Positions 23,399 through 35,867 of a DNA stretch of 64,000 nucleotides are shown here, one piece after another. The position numbers were made by a program, and so were the translations under genes. Under the pieces are notes generated by a model. The model was not told the DNA's origin. It saw nothing but the letters and a program-made list of their open reading frames with translations, and did not search any database. Position 1 is the first letter of the stretch. Every line of letters starts with the position of its first letter. The stretch comes from Hydractinia symbiolongicarpus. Lineage: Eukaryota > Cnidaria > Hydrozoa > Anthoathecata > Hydractiniidae. The stretch spans positions 38,485,828 through 38,549,827 of the forward strand of contig NC_079876.1 of assembly GCF_029227915.1 (NCBI RefSeq), in the 5' to 3' direction.

Positions 23399-25541
23399 TT
23401 TTCGTTTGCCGGCGATTAAACTTCTTTTATTCAGCGTCTCATCAAAAATGAAAACATTTTTGAAAACTACAAGTCTCACGCGTTTTAGTGGTGAAAAAAT
23501 AAATTAAAAAATCGTTCGGGAAATGAGTTTACTCACATGGTACTTTTTTTGTATACATTCGACTATACGGGCCAAGCCCGGGATTTACGGGAAATCGCGG
23601 GTTTTCGTTTGCCGGCGATTAAACCTCTTTCATTAAGCGTCTCATCAAAAATGAAAGCAATTTTGAAAATACAAGTCTCATGCGTTTTAGTGGTGAAAAA
23701 ATACTTTAAAAAATCGTTCGGGAAATGAGTTTACTCCCTGGGTACTTTCTTTGTAAACTTTTGACTATACGGCCGAGTCGGGATTTACGGGAAATCGCAG
23801 GTTTTCGTTTGCCGGCGATTAAACTTCTTTTATTCAGCGTCTCATCAAAAATGAAAACATTTTTGAAAACTACAAGTCTCATGCGTTATAGTGGTGAAAA
23901 AATAAATTAAAAAATCGTTCGGGAAATGAGTTTACTCCCTGGGTACTTTCTTTGTATACTTTTGACTATACGGGCCAAGCCCGGGATTTACGGGAAATCG
24001 CGGGTTTTCGTTTGCCGGCGATTAAACTTCTTTTATTCAGCGTCTCATCAAAAATGAAAACAAATTTGAAAACTACAAGTCTCATGCGTTATAGTGGTGA
24101 AAAAATAAATTAAAAAATCGTTCGGGAAATGAGTTTACTCCCTGGGTACTTTCTTTGTATACTTTTGACTATACGGGCCAAGCCCGGGATTTACGGGAAA
24201 TCGCGGGTTTTCGTTTGCCGGCGATTAAAATTCTTTTATTCAGCGTCTCATCAAAAATGAAAACAAATTTGAAAACTGCTAGTCTCATGCGTGTTAGTGG
24301 TGAAAAGATAATTTAAAAAATCGTTTTGGAAATGAGTTTACTCACAGGGTACTTTCTTTGTATACATTCGACTATACGGGCCAAGCCCTTGATTTACGGA
24401 AAATCGCGGGTTTTCCTTTGCCGGCGATTAAACCACTTTCATTAAGCGTCTCATCAAAAATGAAAACATTTCTGAAAACTACAAGTCTCATGGGCTTTAG
24501 TGGTGAAATAATAATTTAAAAAATCGTTTGGGAAATGAGTTTACTCCCTGGGTACTTTCTTTGTATACTTTTGACTATACGGGCCGAGTCCGGGATTTAC
24601 GGGAAATCGCAGGTTTTGGTTTGCCGGCGATTAAACTTCTTTTATTCAGCGTCTCATCAAAAATGAAATCATTTTTGAAAACTACAAGTCTTATGCGTTT
24701 TAGTGGTGAAAAAATAATTTAAAAAATCGTTCTGGAAATGAGTTTACTCACAGCGTACTTTCTTTGTATACATTCGACTATACGGGCCAAGCCCGGGATT
24801 TAGGGGAAATCGCTGGTTTTCGTTTGCCGGCGATTAAACTTCTTTTAAACAGCGTCTCATCAAAAATGAAATCATTTTTGAAAACTACAAGTCTCATGCA
24901 TTTTAGTGGTGAAAAAATAATTTAAAAAATCGTTTGGGAAATGAGTTTACTCCCTGGGTACTTTCTTTGTATACTTTTGACTATACGGGCCGAGTCCGGG
25001 ATTTACGGGAAATCGCAGGTTTTGGTTTGCCGGCGATTAAACTTCTTTTATTCAGCGTCTCATCAAAAATGAAAACATTTTTAAAAACTACAAGTCTCAT
25101 GGGCTTAAATGGTGAAATAATAATTTAAAAAATTGTTTGGGAAATGAGTTTACTCCCTGGGTACTTTCTTTGTATACTTTTGACTATACGGGCCGAGTCC
25201 GGGATTTACGGGAAATCGCATGTTTTCGTTTGCCGGCGATTAAACTTCTTTTAAACAGCGTCTCATCAAAAATGAAAACATTTTTGAAAACTACAAGTCT
25301 CATGCGTTTTAGTGGTGAAAAGATAATTTAAAAAATCGTTTTGGAAATGAGTTTACTCACAGGGTACTTTCTTTGTATACATTCGACTATACGGGCCAAG
25401 CCCTTGATTTACGGGAAATCGCGGGTTTTCCTTTGCCGGCGATTAAACCACTTTCATTAAGCGTCTCATCAAAAATGAAAACATTTCTGAAAACTACAAG
25501 TCTCATGGGCTTTAGTGGTGAAATAATAATTTAAAAAATCG

Positions 25542-27359
25542 TTTGGGAAATAAGTTTACTCCCTGGGTACTTTCTTTGTATACTTTTGACTATACGGGCC
25601 GAGTCCGGGATTTACGGGAAATCGCAGGTTTTCGTTTGCCGGCGATTAAACTTCTTTTATTCAGCGTCTCATCAAAAATGAAAACATTTTTGAAAACTAC
25701 AAGTCTCACGCGTTTTAGTGGTGAAAAAATAAATTAAAAAATCGTTCGGGAAATGAGTTTACTCACATGGTACTTTTTTTGTATACATTCGACTATACGG
25801 GCCAAGCCCGGGATTTACGGGAAATCGCGGGTTTTCGTTTTCCGGCGATTAAACCTCTTTCATTAAGCGTCTCATCAAAAATGAAAGCAATTTTGAAAAT
25901 ACAAGTCTCATGCGTTTTAGTGGTGAAAAAATACTTTAAAAAATCGTTCGGGAAATGAGTTTACTCCCTGGGTACTTTCTTTGTAAACTTTTGACTATAC
26001 GGCCGAGTCGGGATTTACGGGAAATCGCAGGTTTTCGTTTGCCGGCGATTAAACTTCTTTTATTCAGCGTCTCATCAAAAATGAAAACATTTTTGAAAAC
26101 TACAAGTCTCATGCGTTATAGTGGTGAAATAATAATTTAAAAAATCGTTTGGGAAATGAGTTTACTCCCTGGGTACTTTCTTTGTATACTTTTGACTATA
26201 CGGGCCGAGTCCGGGATTTACGGGAAATCGCAGGTTTTCGTTTGCCGGCGATTAAACTTCTTTTATTCAGCGTCTCATCAAAAATGAAAACATTTTTGAA
26301 AACTACAAGTCTCACGCGTTTTAGTGGTGAAAAAATAAATTAAAAAATCGTTCGGGAAATGAGTTTACTCACATGGTACTTTTTTTGTATACATTCGACT
26401 ATACGGGCCAAGCCCGGGATTTACGGGAAATCGCGGGTTTTCGTTTGCCGGCGATTAAACCTCTTTCATTAAGCGTCTCATCAAAAATGAAAGCAATTTT
26501 GAAAATACAAGTCTCATGCGTTTTAGTGGTGAAAAAATACTTTAAAAAATCGTTCGGGAAATGAGTTTACTCCCTGGGTACTTTCTTTGTAAACTTTTGA
26601 CTATACGGCCGAGTCGGGATTTACGGGAAATCGCAGGTTTTCGTTTGCCGGCGATTAAACTTCTTTTATTCAGCGTCTCATCAAAAATGAAAACATTTTT
26701 GAAAACTACAAGTCTCATGCGTTATAGTGGTGAAAAAATAAATTAAAAAATCGTTCGGGAAATGAGTTTACTCCCTGGGTACTTTCTTTGTATACTTTTG
26801 ACTATACGGGCCAAGCCCGGGATTTACGGGAAATCGCGGGTTTTCGTTTGCCGGCGATTAAACTTCTTTTATTCAGCGTCTCATCAAAAATGAAAACATT
26901 TTTGAAAACTACAAGTCTCACGCGTTTTAGTGGTGAAAAAATAAATTAAAAAATCGTTCGGGAAATGAGTTTACTCACATGGTACTTTTTTTGTATACAT
27001 TCGACTATACGGGCCAAGCCCGGGATTTACGGGAAATCGCGGGTTTTCGTTTGCCGGCGATTAAACCTCTTTCATTAAGCGTCTCATCAAAAATGAAAGC
27101 AATTTTGAAAATACAAGTCTCATGCGTTTTAGTGGTGAAAAAATACTTTAAAAAATCGTTCGGGAAATGAGTTTACTCCCTGGGTACTTTCTTTGTAAAC
27201 TTTTGACTATACGGCCGAGTCGGGATTTACGGGAAATCGCAGGTTTTCGTTTGCCGGCGATTAAACTTCTTTTATTCAGCGTCTCATCAAAAATGAAAAC
27301 ATTTTTGAAAACTACAAGTCTCATGCGTTATAGTGGTGAAAAAATAAATTAAAAAATCG
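25542..27359. repeat. Three A-G-E trimers in tandem, copy of 22,100-23,917
   Basis: Units start at 25,542, 26,148 and 26,754. The triplet matches the upstream one at 3,442 bp, down to the CCAAGCCC variant of the third A monomer. Confidence 0.88.
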
Positions 27360-28309
27360 TTCGGGAAATGAGTTTACTCCCTGGGTACTTTCTTTGTATA
27401 CTTTTGACTATACGGGCCAAGCCCGGGATTTACGGGAAATCGCGGGTTTTCGTTTGCCGGCGATTAAACTTCTTTTATTCAGCGTCTCATCAAAAATGAA
27501 AACAAATTTGAAAACTACAAGTCTCATGCGTTATAGTGGTGAAAAAATAAATTAAAAAATCGTTCGGGAAATGAGTTTACTCCCTGGGTACTTTCTTTGT
27601 ATACTTTTGACTATACGGGCCAAGCCCGGGATTTACGGGAAATCGCGGGTTTTCGTTTGCCGGCGATTAAAATTCTTTTATTCAGCGTCTCATCAAAAAT
27701 GAAAACAAATTTGAAAACTGCTAGTCTCATGCGTGTTAGTGGTGAAAAGATAATTTAAAAAATCGTTTTGGAAATGAGTTTACTCACAGGGTACTTTCTT
27801 TGTATACATTCGACTATACGGGCCAAGCCCTTGATTTACGGAAAATCGCGGGTTTTCCTTTGCCGGCGATTAAACCACTTTCATTAAGCGTCTCATCAAA
27901 AATGAAAACATTTCTGAAAACTACAAGTCTCATGGGCTTTAGTGGTGAAATAATAATTTAAAAAATCGTTTGGGAAATGAGTTTACTCCCTGGGTACTTT
28001 CTTTGTATACTTTTGACTATACGGGCCGAGTCCGGGATTTACGGGAAATCGCAGGTTTTGGTTTGCCGGCGATTAAACTTCTTTTATTCAGCGTCTCATC
28101 AAAAATGAAATCATTTTTGAAAACTACAAGTCTTATGCGTTTTAGTGGTGAAAAAATAATTTAAAAAATCGTTCTGGAAATGAGTTTACTCACAGCGTAC
28201 TTTCTTTGTATACATTCGACTATACGGGCCAAGCCCGGGATTTAGGGGAAATCGCTGGTTTTCGTTTGCCGGCGATTAAACTTCTTTTAAACAGCGTCTC
28301 ATCAAAAAT

Positions 28310-29907
28310 GAAAACATTTTTGAAAACTACAAGTCTCATGCATTTTAGTGGTGAAAAGATAATTTAAAAAATCGTTTTGGAAATGAGTTTACTCACAGGG
28401 TACTTTCTTTGTATACATTCGACTATACGGGCCAAGCCCTTGATTTACGGGAAATCGCGGGTTTTCCTTTGCCGGCGATTAAACCTCTTTCATTAAGCGT
28501 CTCATCAAAAATGAAAGCAATTTTGAAAATACAAGTCTCATGCGTTTTAGTGGTGAAAAAATACTTTAAAAAATCGTTCGGGAAATGAGTTTACTCCCTG
28601 GGTACTTTCTTTGTAAACTTTTGACTATACGGCCGAGTCGGGATTTACGGGAAATCGCAGGTTTTCGTTTGCCGGCGATTAAACTTCTTTTATTCAGCGT
28701 CTCATCAAAAATGAAAACATTTTTGAAAACTACAAGTCTCATGCGTTATAGTGGTGAAAAAATAAATTAAAAAATCGTTCGGGAAATGAGTTTACTCCCT
28801 GGGTACTTTCTTTGTATACTTTTGACTATACGGGCCAAGCCCGGGATTTACGGGAAATCGCGGGTTTTCGTTTGCCGGCGATTAAACTTCTTTTATTCAG
28901 CGTCTCATCAAAAATGAAAACAAATTTGAAAACTACAAGTCTCATGCGTTATAGTGGTGAAAAAATAAATTAAAAAATCGTTCGGGAAATGAGTTTACTC
29001 CCTGGGTACTTTCTTTGTATACTTTTGACTATACGGGCCAAGCCCGGGATTTACGGGAAATCGCGGGTTTTCGTTTGCCGGCGATTAAAATTCTTTTATT
29101 CAGCGTCTCATCAAAAATGAAAACAAATTTGAAAACTGCTAGTCTCATGCGTGTTAGTGGTGAAAAGATAATTTAAAAAATCGTTTTGGAAATGAGTTTA
29201 CTCACAGGGTACTTTCTTTGTATACATTCGACTATACGGGCCAAGCCCTTGATTTACGGAAAATCGCGGGTTTTCCTTTGCCGGCGATTAAACCACTTTC
29301 ATTAAGCGTCTCATCAAAAATGAAAACATTTCTGAAAACTACAAGTCTCATGGGCTTTAGTGGTGAAATAATAATTTAAAAAATCGTTTGGGAAATGAGT
29401 TTACTCCCTGGGTACTTTCTTTGTATACTTTTGACTATACGGGCCGAGTCCGGGATTTACGGGAAATCGCAGGTTTTCGTTTGCCGGCGATTAAACTTCT
29501 TTTATTCAGCGTCTCATCAAAAATGAAATCATTTTTGAAAACTACAAGTCTTATGCGTTTTAGTGGTGAAAAAATAATTTAAAAAATCGTTCTGGAAATG
29601 AGTTTACTCACAGCGTACTTTCTTTGTATACATTCGACTATACGGGCCAAGCCCGGGATTTAGGGGAAATCGCTGGTTTTCGTTTGCCGGCGATTAAACT
29701 TCTTTTAAACAGCGTCTCATCAAAAATGAAAACATTTTTGAAAACTACAAGTCTCATGCATTTTAGTGGTGAAAAGATAATTTAAAAAATCGTTTTGGAA
29801 ATGAGTTTACTCACAGGGTACTTTCTTTGTATACATTCGACTATACGGGCCAAGCCCTTGATTTACGGGAAATCGCGGGTTTTCCTTTGCCGGCGATTAA
29901 ACCACTT
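28310..29907. repeat. HOR: 7-mer spacing (1,418 bp)
   Basis: From about 28,470 to 29,900 this stretch repeats 27,052-28,482 at 1,418 bp spacing. In effect it is a partial third copy of the end of the 17-mer: the E monomer, two AAATTTG monomers, GCGTGTTAGTGG, B, A and the CGCTGG monomer. The GCAGGTTTTGG mark reads GCAGGTTTTCG here (about 29,470), so it was either reverted or drawn from a different copy. Confidence 0.8.
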
Positions 29908-31585
29908 TCATTAAGCGTCTCATCAAAAATGAAAACATTTCTGAATACTACAAGTCTCATGGGCTTTAGTGGTGAAATAATAATTTAAAAAATCGTTTGG
30001 GAAATAAGTTTACTCCCTGGGTACTTTCTTTGTATACTTTTGACTATACGGGCCGAGTCCGGGATTTACGGGAAATCGCAGGTTTTCGTTTGCCGGCGAT
30101 TAAACTTCTTTTATTCAGCCTCTCATCAAAAATGAAAACATTTTTGAAAACTACAAGTCTCACGCGTTTTAGTGGTGAAAAAATAAATTAAAAAATCGTT
30201 CGGGAAATGAGTTTACTCACATGGTACTTTTTTTGTATACATTCGACTATACGGGCCAAGCCCGGGATTTACGGGAAATCGCGGGTTTTCGTTTGCCGGC
30301 GATTAAACCTCTTTCATTAAGCGTCTCATCAAAAATGAAAGCAATTTTGAAAAGACAAGTCTCATGCGTTTTAGTGGTGAAAAAATACTTTAAAAAATCG
30401 TTCGGGAAATGAGTTTACTCCCTGGGTACTTTCTTTGTAAACTTTTGACTATACGGCCGAGTCGGGATTTACGGGAAATCGCAGGTTTTCGTTTGCCGGC
30501 GATTAAACTTCTTTTATTCAGCGTCTCATCAAAAATGAAAAATTTTTTGAAAACTACAAGTCTCATGCGTTATAGTGGTGAAAAAATAAATTAAAAAATC
30601 GTTCGGGAAATGAGTTTACTCCCTGGGTACTTTCTTTGTATACTTTTGACTATACGGGCCAAGCCCGGGATTTACGGGAAATCGCGGGTTTTCGTTTGCC
30701 GGCGATTAAAATTCTTTTATTCAGCGTCTCATCAAAAATGAAAACAAATTTGAAAACTGCTAGTCTCATGCGTGTTAGTGGTGAAAAGATAATTTAAAAA
30801 ATCGTTTTGGAAATGAGTTTACTCACAGGGTACTTTCTTTGTATACATTCGACTATACGGGCCAAGCCCTTGATTTACGGAAAATCGCGGGTTTTCCTTT
30901 GCCGGCGATTAAACCACTTTCATTAAGCGTCTCATCAAAAATGAAAACACTTCTGAAAACTACAAGTCTCATGGGCTTTAGTGGTGAAATAATAATTTAA
31001 AAAATCGTTTGGGAAATGAGTTTACTCCCTGGGTACTTTCTTTGTATACTTTTGACTATACGGGCCGAGTCCGGGATTTACGGGAAATCGCAGGTTTTCG
31101 TTTGCCGGCGATTAAACTTCTTTTATTCAGCGTCTCATCAAAAATGAAATCATTTTTGAAAACTACAAGTCTTATGCGTTTTAGTGGTGAAAAAATAATT
31201 TAAAAAATCGTTCTGGAAATGAGTTTACTCACAGCGTACTTTCTTTGTATACATTCGACTATACGGGCCAAGCCCGGGATTTAGGGGAAATCGCTGGTTT
31301 TCGTTTGCCGGCGATTAAACTTCTTTTAAACAGCGTCTCATCAAAAATGAAAACATTTTTGAAAACTACAAGTCTCATGCGTTTTAGTGGTGAAAAGATA
31401 ATTTAAAGAATCGTTTTGGAAATGAGTTTACTCACAGGGTACTTTCTTTGTATACATTCGACTATACGGGCCAAGCCCTTGATTTACGGGAAATCGCAGG
31501 TTTTCCTTTGCCGGCGATTAAACCACTTTCATTAAGCGTCTCATCAAAAATGAAAACATTTCTGAAAACTACAAGTCTCATGGGT
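29908..31585. repeat. Trimer plus 8-mer-spaced repeat (1,621 bp)
   Basis: An A-G-E trimer (29,996-30,601) is followed by 30,602 to about 31,585, which matches 28,981 to about 29,964 at 1,621 bp. Private marks are GAAAAGACAAG in the G monomer (about 30,350), AAAAATTTTTTG in the E tail (about 30,540), TTTAAAGAATCG at 31,405 and ACACTTCTG at about 30,949. Confidence 0.75.
29996..30601. repeat. A-G-E trimer module
   Basis: Single unit with private marks: AGCCTCTCATC in A and GAAAAGACAAG in G. Confidence 0.83.
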
Positions 31586-33313
31586 TTTAGTGGTGAATAA
31601 ATAATTTAAAAAATCGTTCGGGAAATGAGTTTGCTCCCTGGGTACTTTCTTTGTATACTTTTGACTATACGGGCCGAGTCGGGATTTACGGGAAATCGCG
31701 GGTTTTCGTTTGCCGGCGATTAAACTTCTTTTATTCAACGTCTCATCAAAAATGAAATCATTTTTAAAAACTACAAGTCTCATGGCCTTTAGTGGTGAAA
31801 TAATAATTTAAAAAATCGTTTGGGAAATGAGTTTACTCCCTGGGTACTTTCTTTGTATAATTTTGACTATACGGGCCGAGTCCGGGATTTACGGGAAATC
31901 GCAGGTTTTCGTTTGCCGGCGATTAAACTGCTTTTATTCAGCGTCTCATCAAAAATGAAATCATTTTTGAAAACTACAAGTCTTATGCGTTTTAGTGGTG
32001 AACAAATAATTTAAAAAATCGTTCTGGAAATTAGTTTACTTACAGGGTACTTTCTTTGTATACATTCGACTATACGGGCCGAGTCCGGGATTTACGGGAA
32101 ATCGCGGGTTTTTGTTTGCCGGCGAATAAACTTCTTTTATTCAGCGTCTCATCAAAAATGAAAACATTTTTAAAAACTACAAGTCTCATGGGCTTTAGTG
32201 GTGAAATAATAATTTAAAAAATCGTTCGGGAAATGAGTTTACACCCCGGGTACTTTCTTTGTATACTTTTGACTATACGGCCGAGTCGGGAGTTACGGGA
32301 AATCGCGGGTTTTCGTTTGCCGGCGATTAAACTTCTTTTATTCAGCGTCTCATCAAAAATGAAAACATTTTTGAAAACTACAAGTCTCATGCGTTATAGT
32401 GGTGAAAAAATAAATTAAAAAATCGTTCGGGAAATGAGTTTACTCCCTGGGTATTTTCTTTGTATACTTTTGACTATACGGGCCAAGCCCGGGATTTACG
32501 GGAAATCGCCGGTTTTGTTTTGACGGCGATTAAACCTCTTTCATTAAGCGTCTCATCAAAAATGAAAATATTTCTGAAAACTACAAGTCTCATGCGTTTT
32601 AGTGGTGAAAAAATACTTTAAAAAATCGTTCGGGAAATGAGTTTACTCCCTGGGTAATTTCTTTGTAAACTTTTGACTATACGGCCGAGTCGGGATTTAC
32701 GGGAAATCGCGGGTTTTTGTTTGCCGGCGATAAAACTTCTTTTATTCAGCGTCTCATCAAAAATGAAAACATTTTTGAAAACTACAAGTCTCATGCGTTA
32801 TAGTGGTGAAAAAATAAATTAAAAAATCGTTCGGAAAATGAGTTTACTCCCTGGGTACTTTCTTTGTATACTTTTGACTATACGGGCCAAGCCCGGGATA
32901 TACGGGAAATTGCGGGTTTTCGTTTGCCGTCGATTAAACTTCTTTTATTCAGCGTCTCATCAAAAATGAAAACAAATTTGAAAACTACTAGTCTCATGCG
33001 TTTTAGTGGTGAAAAAATAATTTAAAAAATCGTTCGGGAAATGAGTTTACTTCCTGGGTACTTTCTTTGTATACTTTTGACTATACGGGCCGATTCCGGG
33101 ATTTACGGGAAGTCGCGGGTTTTCGTTTGCCGGCGATTAAACTTCTTTTATTCAGCGTCTCATCAAAAATGAAAACATTTTTAAAAACTACAAGTCTCAT
33201 GGGCTTTTATGGTGAAATAATAATTTAAAAAATCGTTTGGGAAATGAGTTTACTCCCTGGGTACTTTCTTTGTATACTTTTGACTATACGGGCCGAGTCC
33301 GGGATTTACGGGA

Positions 33314-33341
33314 AATCGCCGGTTTTCTTTTGCCGGCGATT
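33314..33341. repeat. Perfect 9-bp inverted repeat, TTTTCTTTTG loop
   Basis: Same arms with a C in the loop. This loop form is the one used in all later copies. A near copy at about 32,511 has GACGGCG on the right arm and is imperfect. Confidence 0.85.
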
Positions 33342-34654
33342 AAACCACTTTCATTAAGCGTCTCATCAAAAATGAAAATATTTCTGAAAACTACAAGTCT
33401 CATGCGTTTTAGTGGTGAAAAAATACTTTAAAAAATCGTTTGGGAAATGAGTTTACTCCCTGGGTACTTTCTTTGTAAACTTTTGACTATACGGCCGAGT
33501 CGGGATTTACGGGAAATCGCGGGTTTTTGTTTGCCGGCGATTAAACTTCTTTAATTCAGCGTCTCATCAAAAATTGAAACAATTTTGAAAACTACAAGTC
33601 TCATGCGTTATAGTGGTGAAAAAATAAATTAAAAAATCGTTCGGGAAATGAGTTTACTCCCTGGGTACTTTCTTTGTATACTTTTGACTATACGGGCCGA
33701 GTCCGGGATTTACGGGAAATCGCAGGTTTTCGTTTGCCGTCGACTAAACTTCTTTTATTCAGCGTCTCATCAAAAATGAAAACAAATTTGAAAACTACTA
33801 GTCTCATGCGTTTTAGTGGTGAAAAAATAATTTAAAAAATCGTTCGGGAAATGAGTTTACTTCCTGGGTACTTTCTTTGTATACTTTTGACTATACAGGC
33901 CGAGTCCGGGATTTACGGGAAGTCGCGGGTTTTCGTTTGCCGGCGATTAAACTTCTTTTATTCAGCGTCTCATCAAAAATGAAAACATTTTTAAAAACTA
34001 CAAGTCTCATGGGCTTTAATGGTGAAATAATAATTTAAAAAATCGTTTGGGAAATGAGTTTACTCCCTGGGTACTTTCTTTGTATACTTTTGACTATACG
34101 GGCCGAGTCCGGGATTTACGGGAAATCGCAGGTTTTCGTTTGCCGGCGATTAAACTTCTTTTATTCAGCGTCTCATCAAAAATAAAAGCATTTTTAAAAA
34201 CTACAAGTCTCATGCGTTATAGTGGTGAAAAAATAAATTAAAAAATCGTTCGGGAAATGAGTTTACTCCCTGGGTACTTTCTTTGTATACTTTTGACTAT
34301 ACGGGCCAAGCCCGGGATTTACGGGAAATCGCGGGTTTTTGTTTGCCGGCGATTAAACTTCTTTTATTCAGCGTCTCATCAAAAATGAAAACAAATTTGA
34401 AAACGGCTAGTCTCATGCGTTTTAGTGGTGACAAAATAATTTAAAAAATGGTTTGTGAAATCTGTTTACTTCCTGTGTACTTTCTTTGTATACTTTTGAC
34501 TATACGGGCCGAGTCCGGGATTTACGGGAAGTCGCGGCTTTTCGTTTGCCGGCGATTAAACTTCTTTTATTCAGCGTCTCATCAAAAATGAAAACATTTT
34601 TAAAAACTACAAGTCTCATGGCCTTTAGTGGTGAAATAATAATTTAAAAAATCG

Positions 34655-35260
34655 TTTGGGAAATGAGTTTACTCCCTGGGTACTTTCTTTGTATACTTTT
34701 GACTATACGGGCCGAGTCCGGGATTTACGGGAAATCGCAGGTTTTCGTTTGCCGGCGATTAAACTTCTTTTATTCAGCGTCTCATCAAAAATGAAAACAT
34801 TTTTAAAAACTACAAGTCTCACGCGTTTTAGTGGTGAAAAAATAAATTAAAAAATCGTTCGGGAAATGAGTTTACTCACATGGTACTTTTTTTGTATACA
34901 TTCGACTATACGGGCCAAGCCCGGGATTTACGGGAAATCGCGGGTTTTCGTTTGCCGGCGATTAAACCTCTTTCATTAAGCGTCTCATCAAAAATGAAAG
35001 CAATTTTGAAAATACAAGTCTCATGCGTTTTAGTGGTGAAAAAATACTTTAAAAAATCGTTCGGGAAATGAGTTTACTCCCTGGGTACTTTCTTTGTAAA
35101 CTTTTGACTATACAGCCGAGTCGGGATTTACGGGAAATCGCAGGTTTTCGTTTGCCGGCGATTAAACTTCTTTTATTCATCGTCTCATCAAAAATGAAAA
35201 CATTTTTGAAAACTACAAGTCTCATGCGTTATAGTGGTGAAAAAATAAATTAAAAAATCG
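34655..35260. repeat. A-G-E trimer module
   Basis: Single unit; the E monomer has ATACAGCCG and ATTCATCGTC. It is preceded by an F monomer with CCTGTGTAC, the same neighbour as at 47.6 and 49.0 kb. Confidence 0.83.
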
Positions 35261-35867
35261 TTCGGGAAATGAGTTTACTCCCTGGGTACTTTCTTTGTAT
35301 ACTTTTGACTATACGGGCCAAGCCCGGGATTTACGGGAAATCGCGGGTTTTCGTTTGCCGGCGATTAAACTTCCTTTATTCAGCATCTCATCAAAAATGA
35401 AAACAAATTTGAAAACTACTAGTCTCATGCGTTTTAGTGGTGAAAAAATAATTTAAAAAATCGTTCGGGAAATGAGTTTACTTCCTGGGTACTTTCTTTG
35501 TATACTTTTGACTATACGGGCCGAGTCCGGGATTTACAGGAAGTCGCGGGTTTTCGTTTGCCGGCGAATAAACTTCTTTTATTCAGCGTCTCATCAAAAA
35601 TGAAAACATTTTTAAAAACTACAAGTCTCATGGGCTTTAATGGTGAAATAATAATTTAAAAAATTGTTTGGGAAATGAGTTTACTCCCTGGGTACTTTCT
35701 TTGTATACTTTTGACTATACGGGCCGAGTCCGGGATTTACGGGAAATCGCAGGTTTTCGTTTGCCGGCGATTAAACTTCTTTTATTCAGCGTCTCATCAA
35801 AAATGAAAATTTTTTTGAAAACTGCAAGTCTCATGCGTTATAGTGGTGAAAAAATAAATTAAAAAAT

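Larger units (their letters stand above)
22100..23917. repeat. Three A-G-E trimers in tandem (3 x 606 bp)
   Basis: Units are 22,100-22,705, 22,706-23,311 and 23,312-23,917. The A monomer of the third unit has CCAAGCCCGGG and CGCGGG, so it is itself an exchanged version. All G and E monomers keep their 202- and 201-bp lengths. Confidence 0.88.
21588..28309. repeat. HOR: 17-mer (3,442 bp), tandem duplication
   Basis: Positions 21,588-24,867 match 25,030-28,309 at a constant 3,442-bp spacing with very few differences. Each copy holds three A-G-E trimers in a row, two monomers with AAACAAATTTGAAAAC, one GCGTGTTAGTGG monomer, a B monomer with TACGGAAAATCG, and an A monomer with GCAGGTTTTGG. Rare marks present in both copies include GCATGTTTTCG (21,776 and 25,218) and CGTTTTCCGGCG (22,393 and 25,835). 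The copies part at about 24,868 (AAATCATTTTT) against 28,310 (AAAACATTTTT). Confidence 0.88.
31586..35867. repeat. Mixed block; left part duplicated at ~56.1-58.5 kb
   Basis: 31,600 to about 32,400 resembles 6,510-7,310 (spacing 25,088). With the next monomers it matches 56,130-57,150 (spacing 24,537). From 32,834 to 34,180 it matches 57,170-58,516 (spacing 24,336). The 201-bp change in spacing equals one E monomer present only here. Then follow an A monomer with AAATAAAAGC, F monomers, an A-G-E trimer (34,655-35,260) and monomers with AAACAAATTTG or AAAATTTTTTTG tails. No gene. Confidence 0.75.

Noticed and set aside
22100-23917. rDNA intergenic spacer or telomere-associated repeat
   Set aside because: No rRNA gene sequence, no telomere motif arrays and no unique DNA in the window to tie the repeat to such a place.
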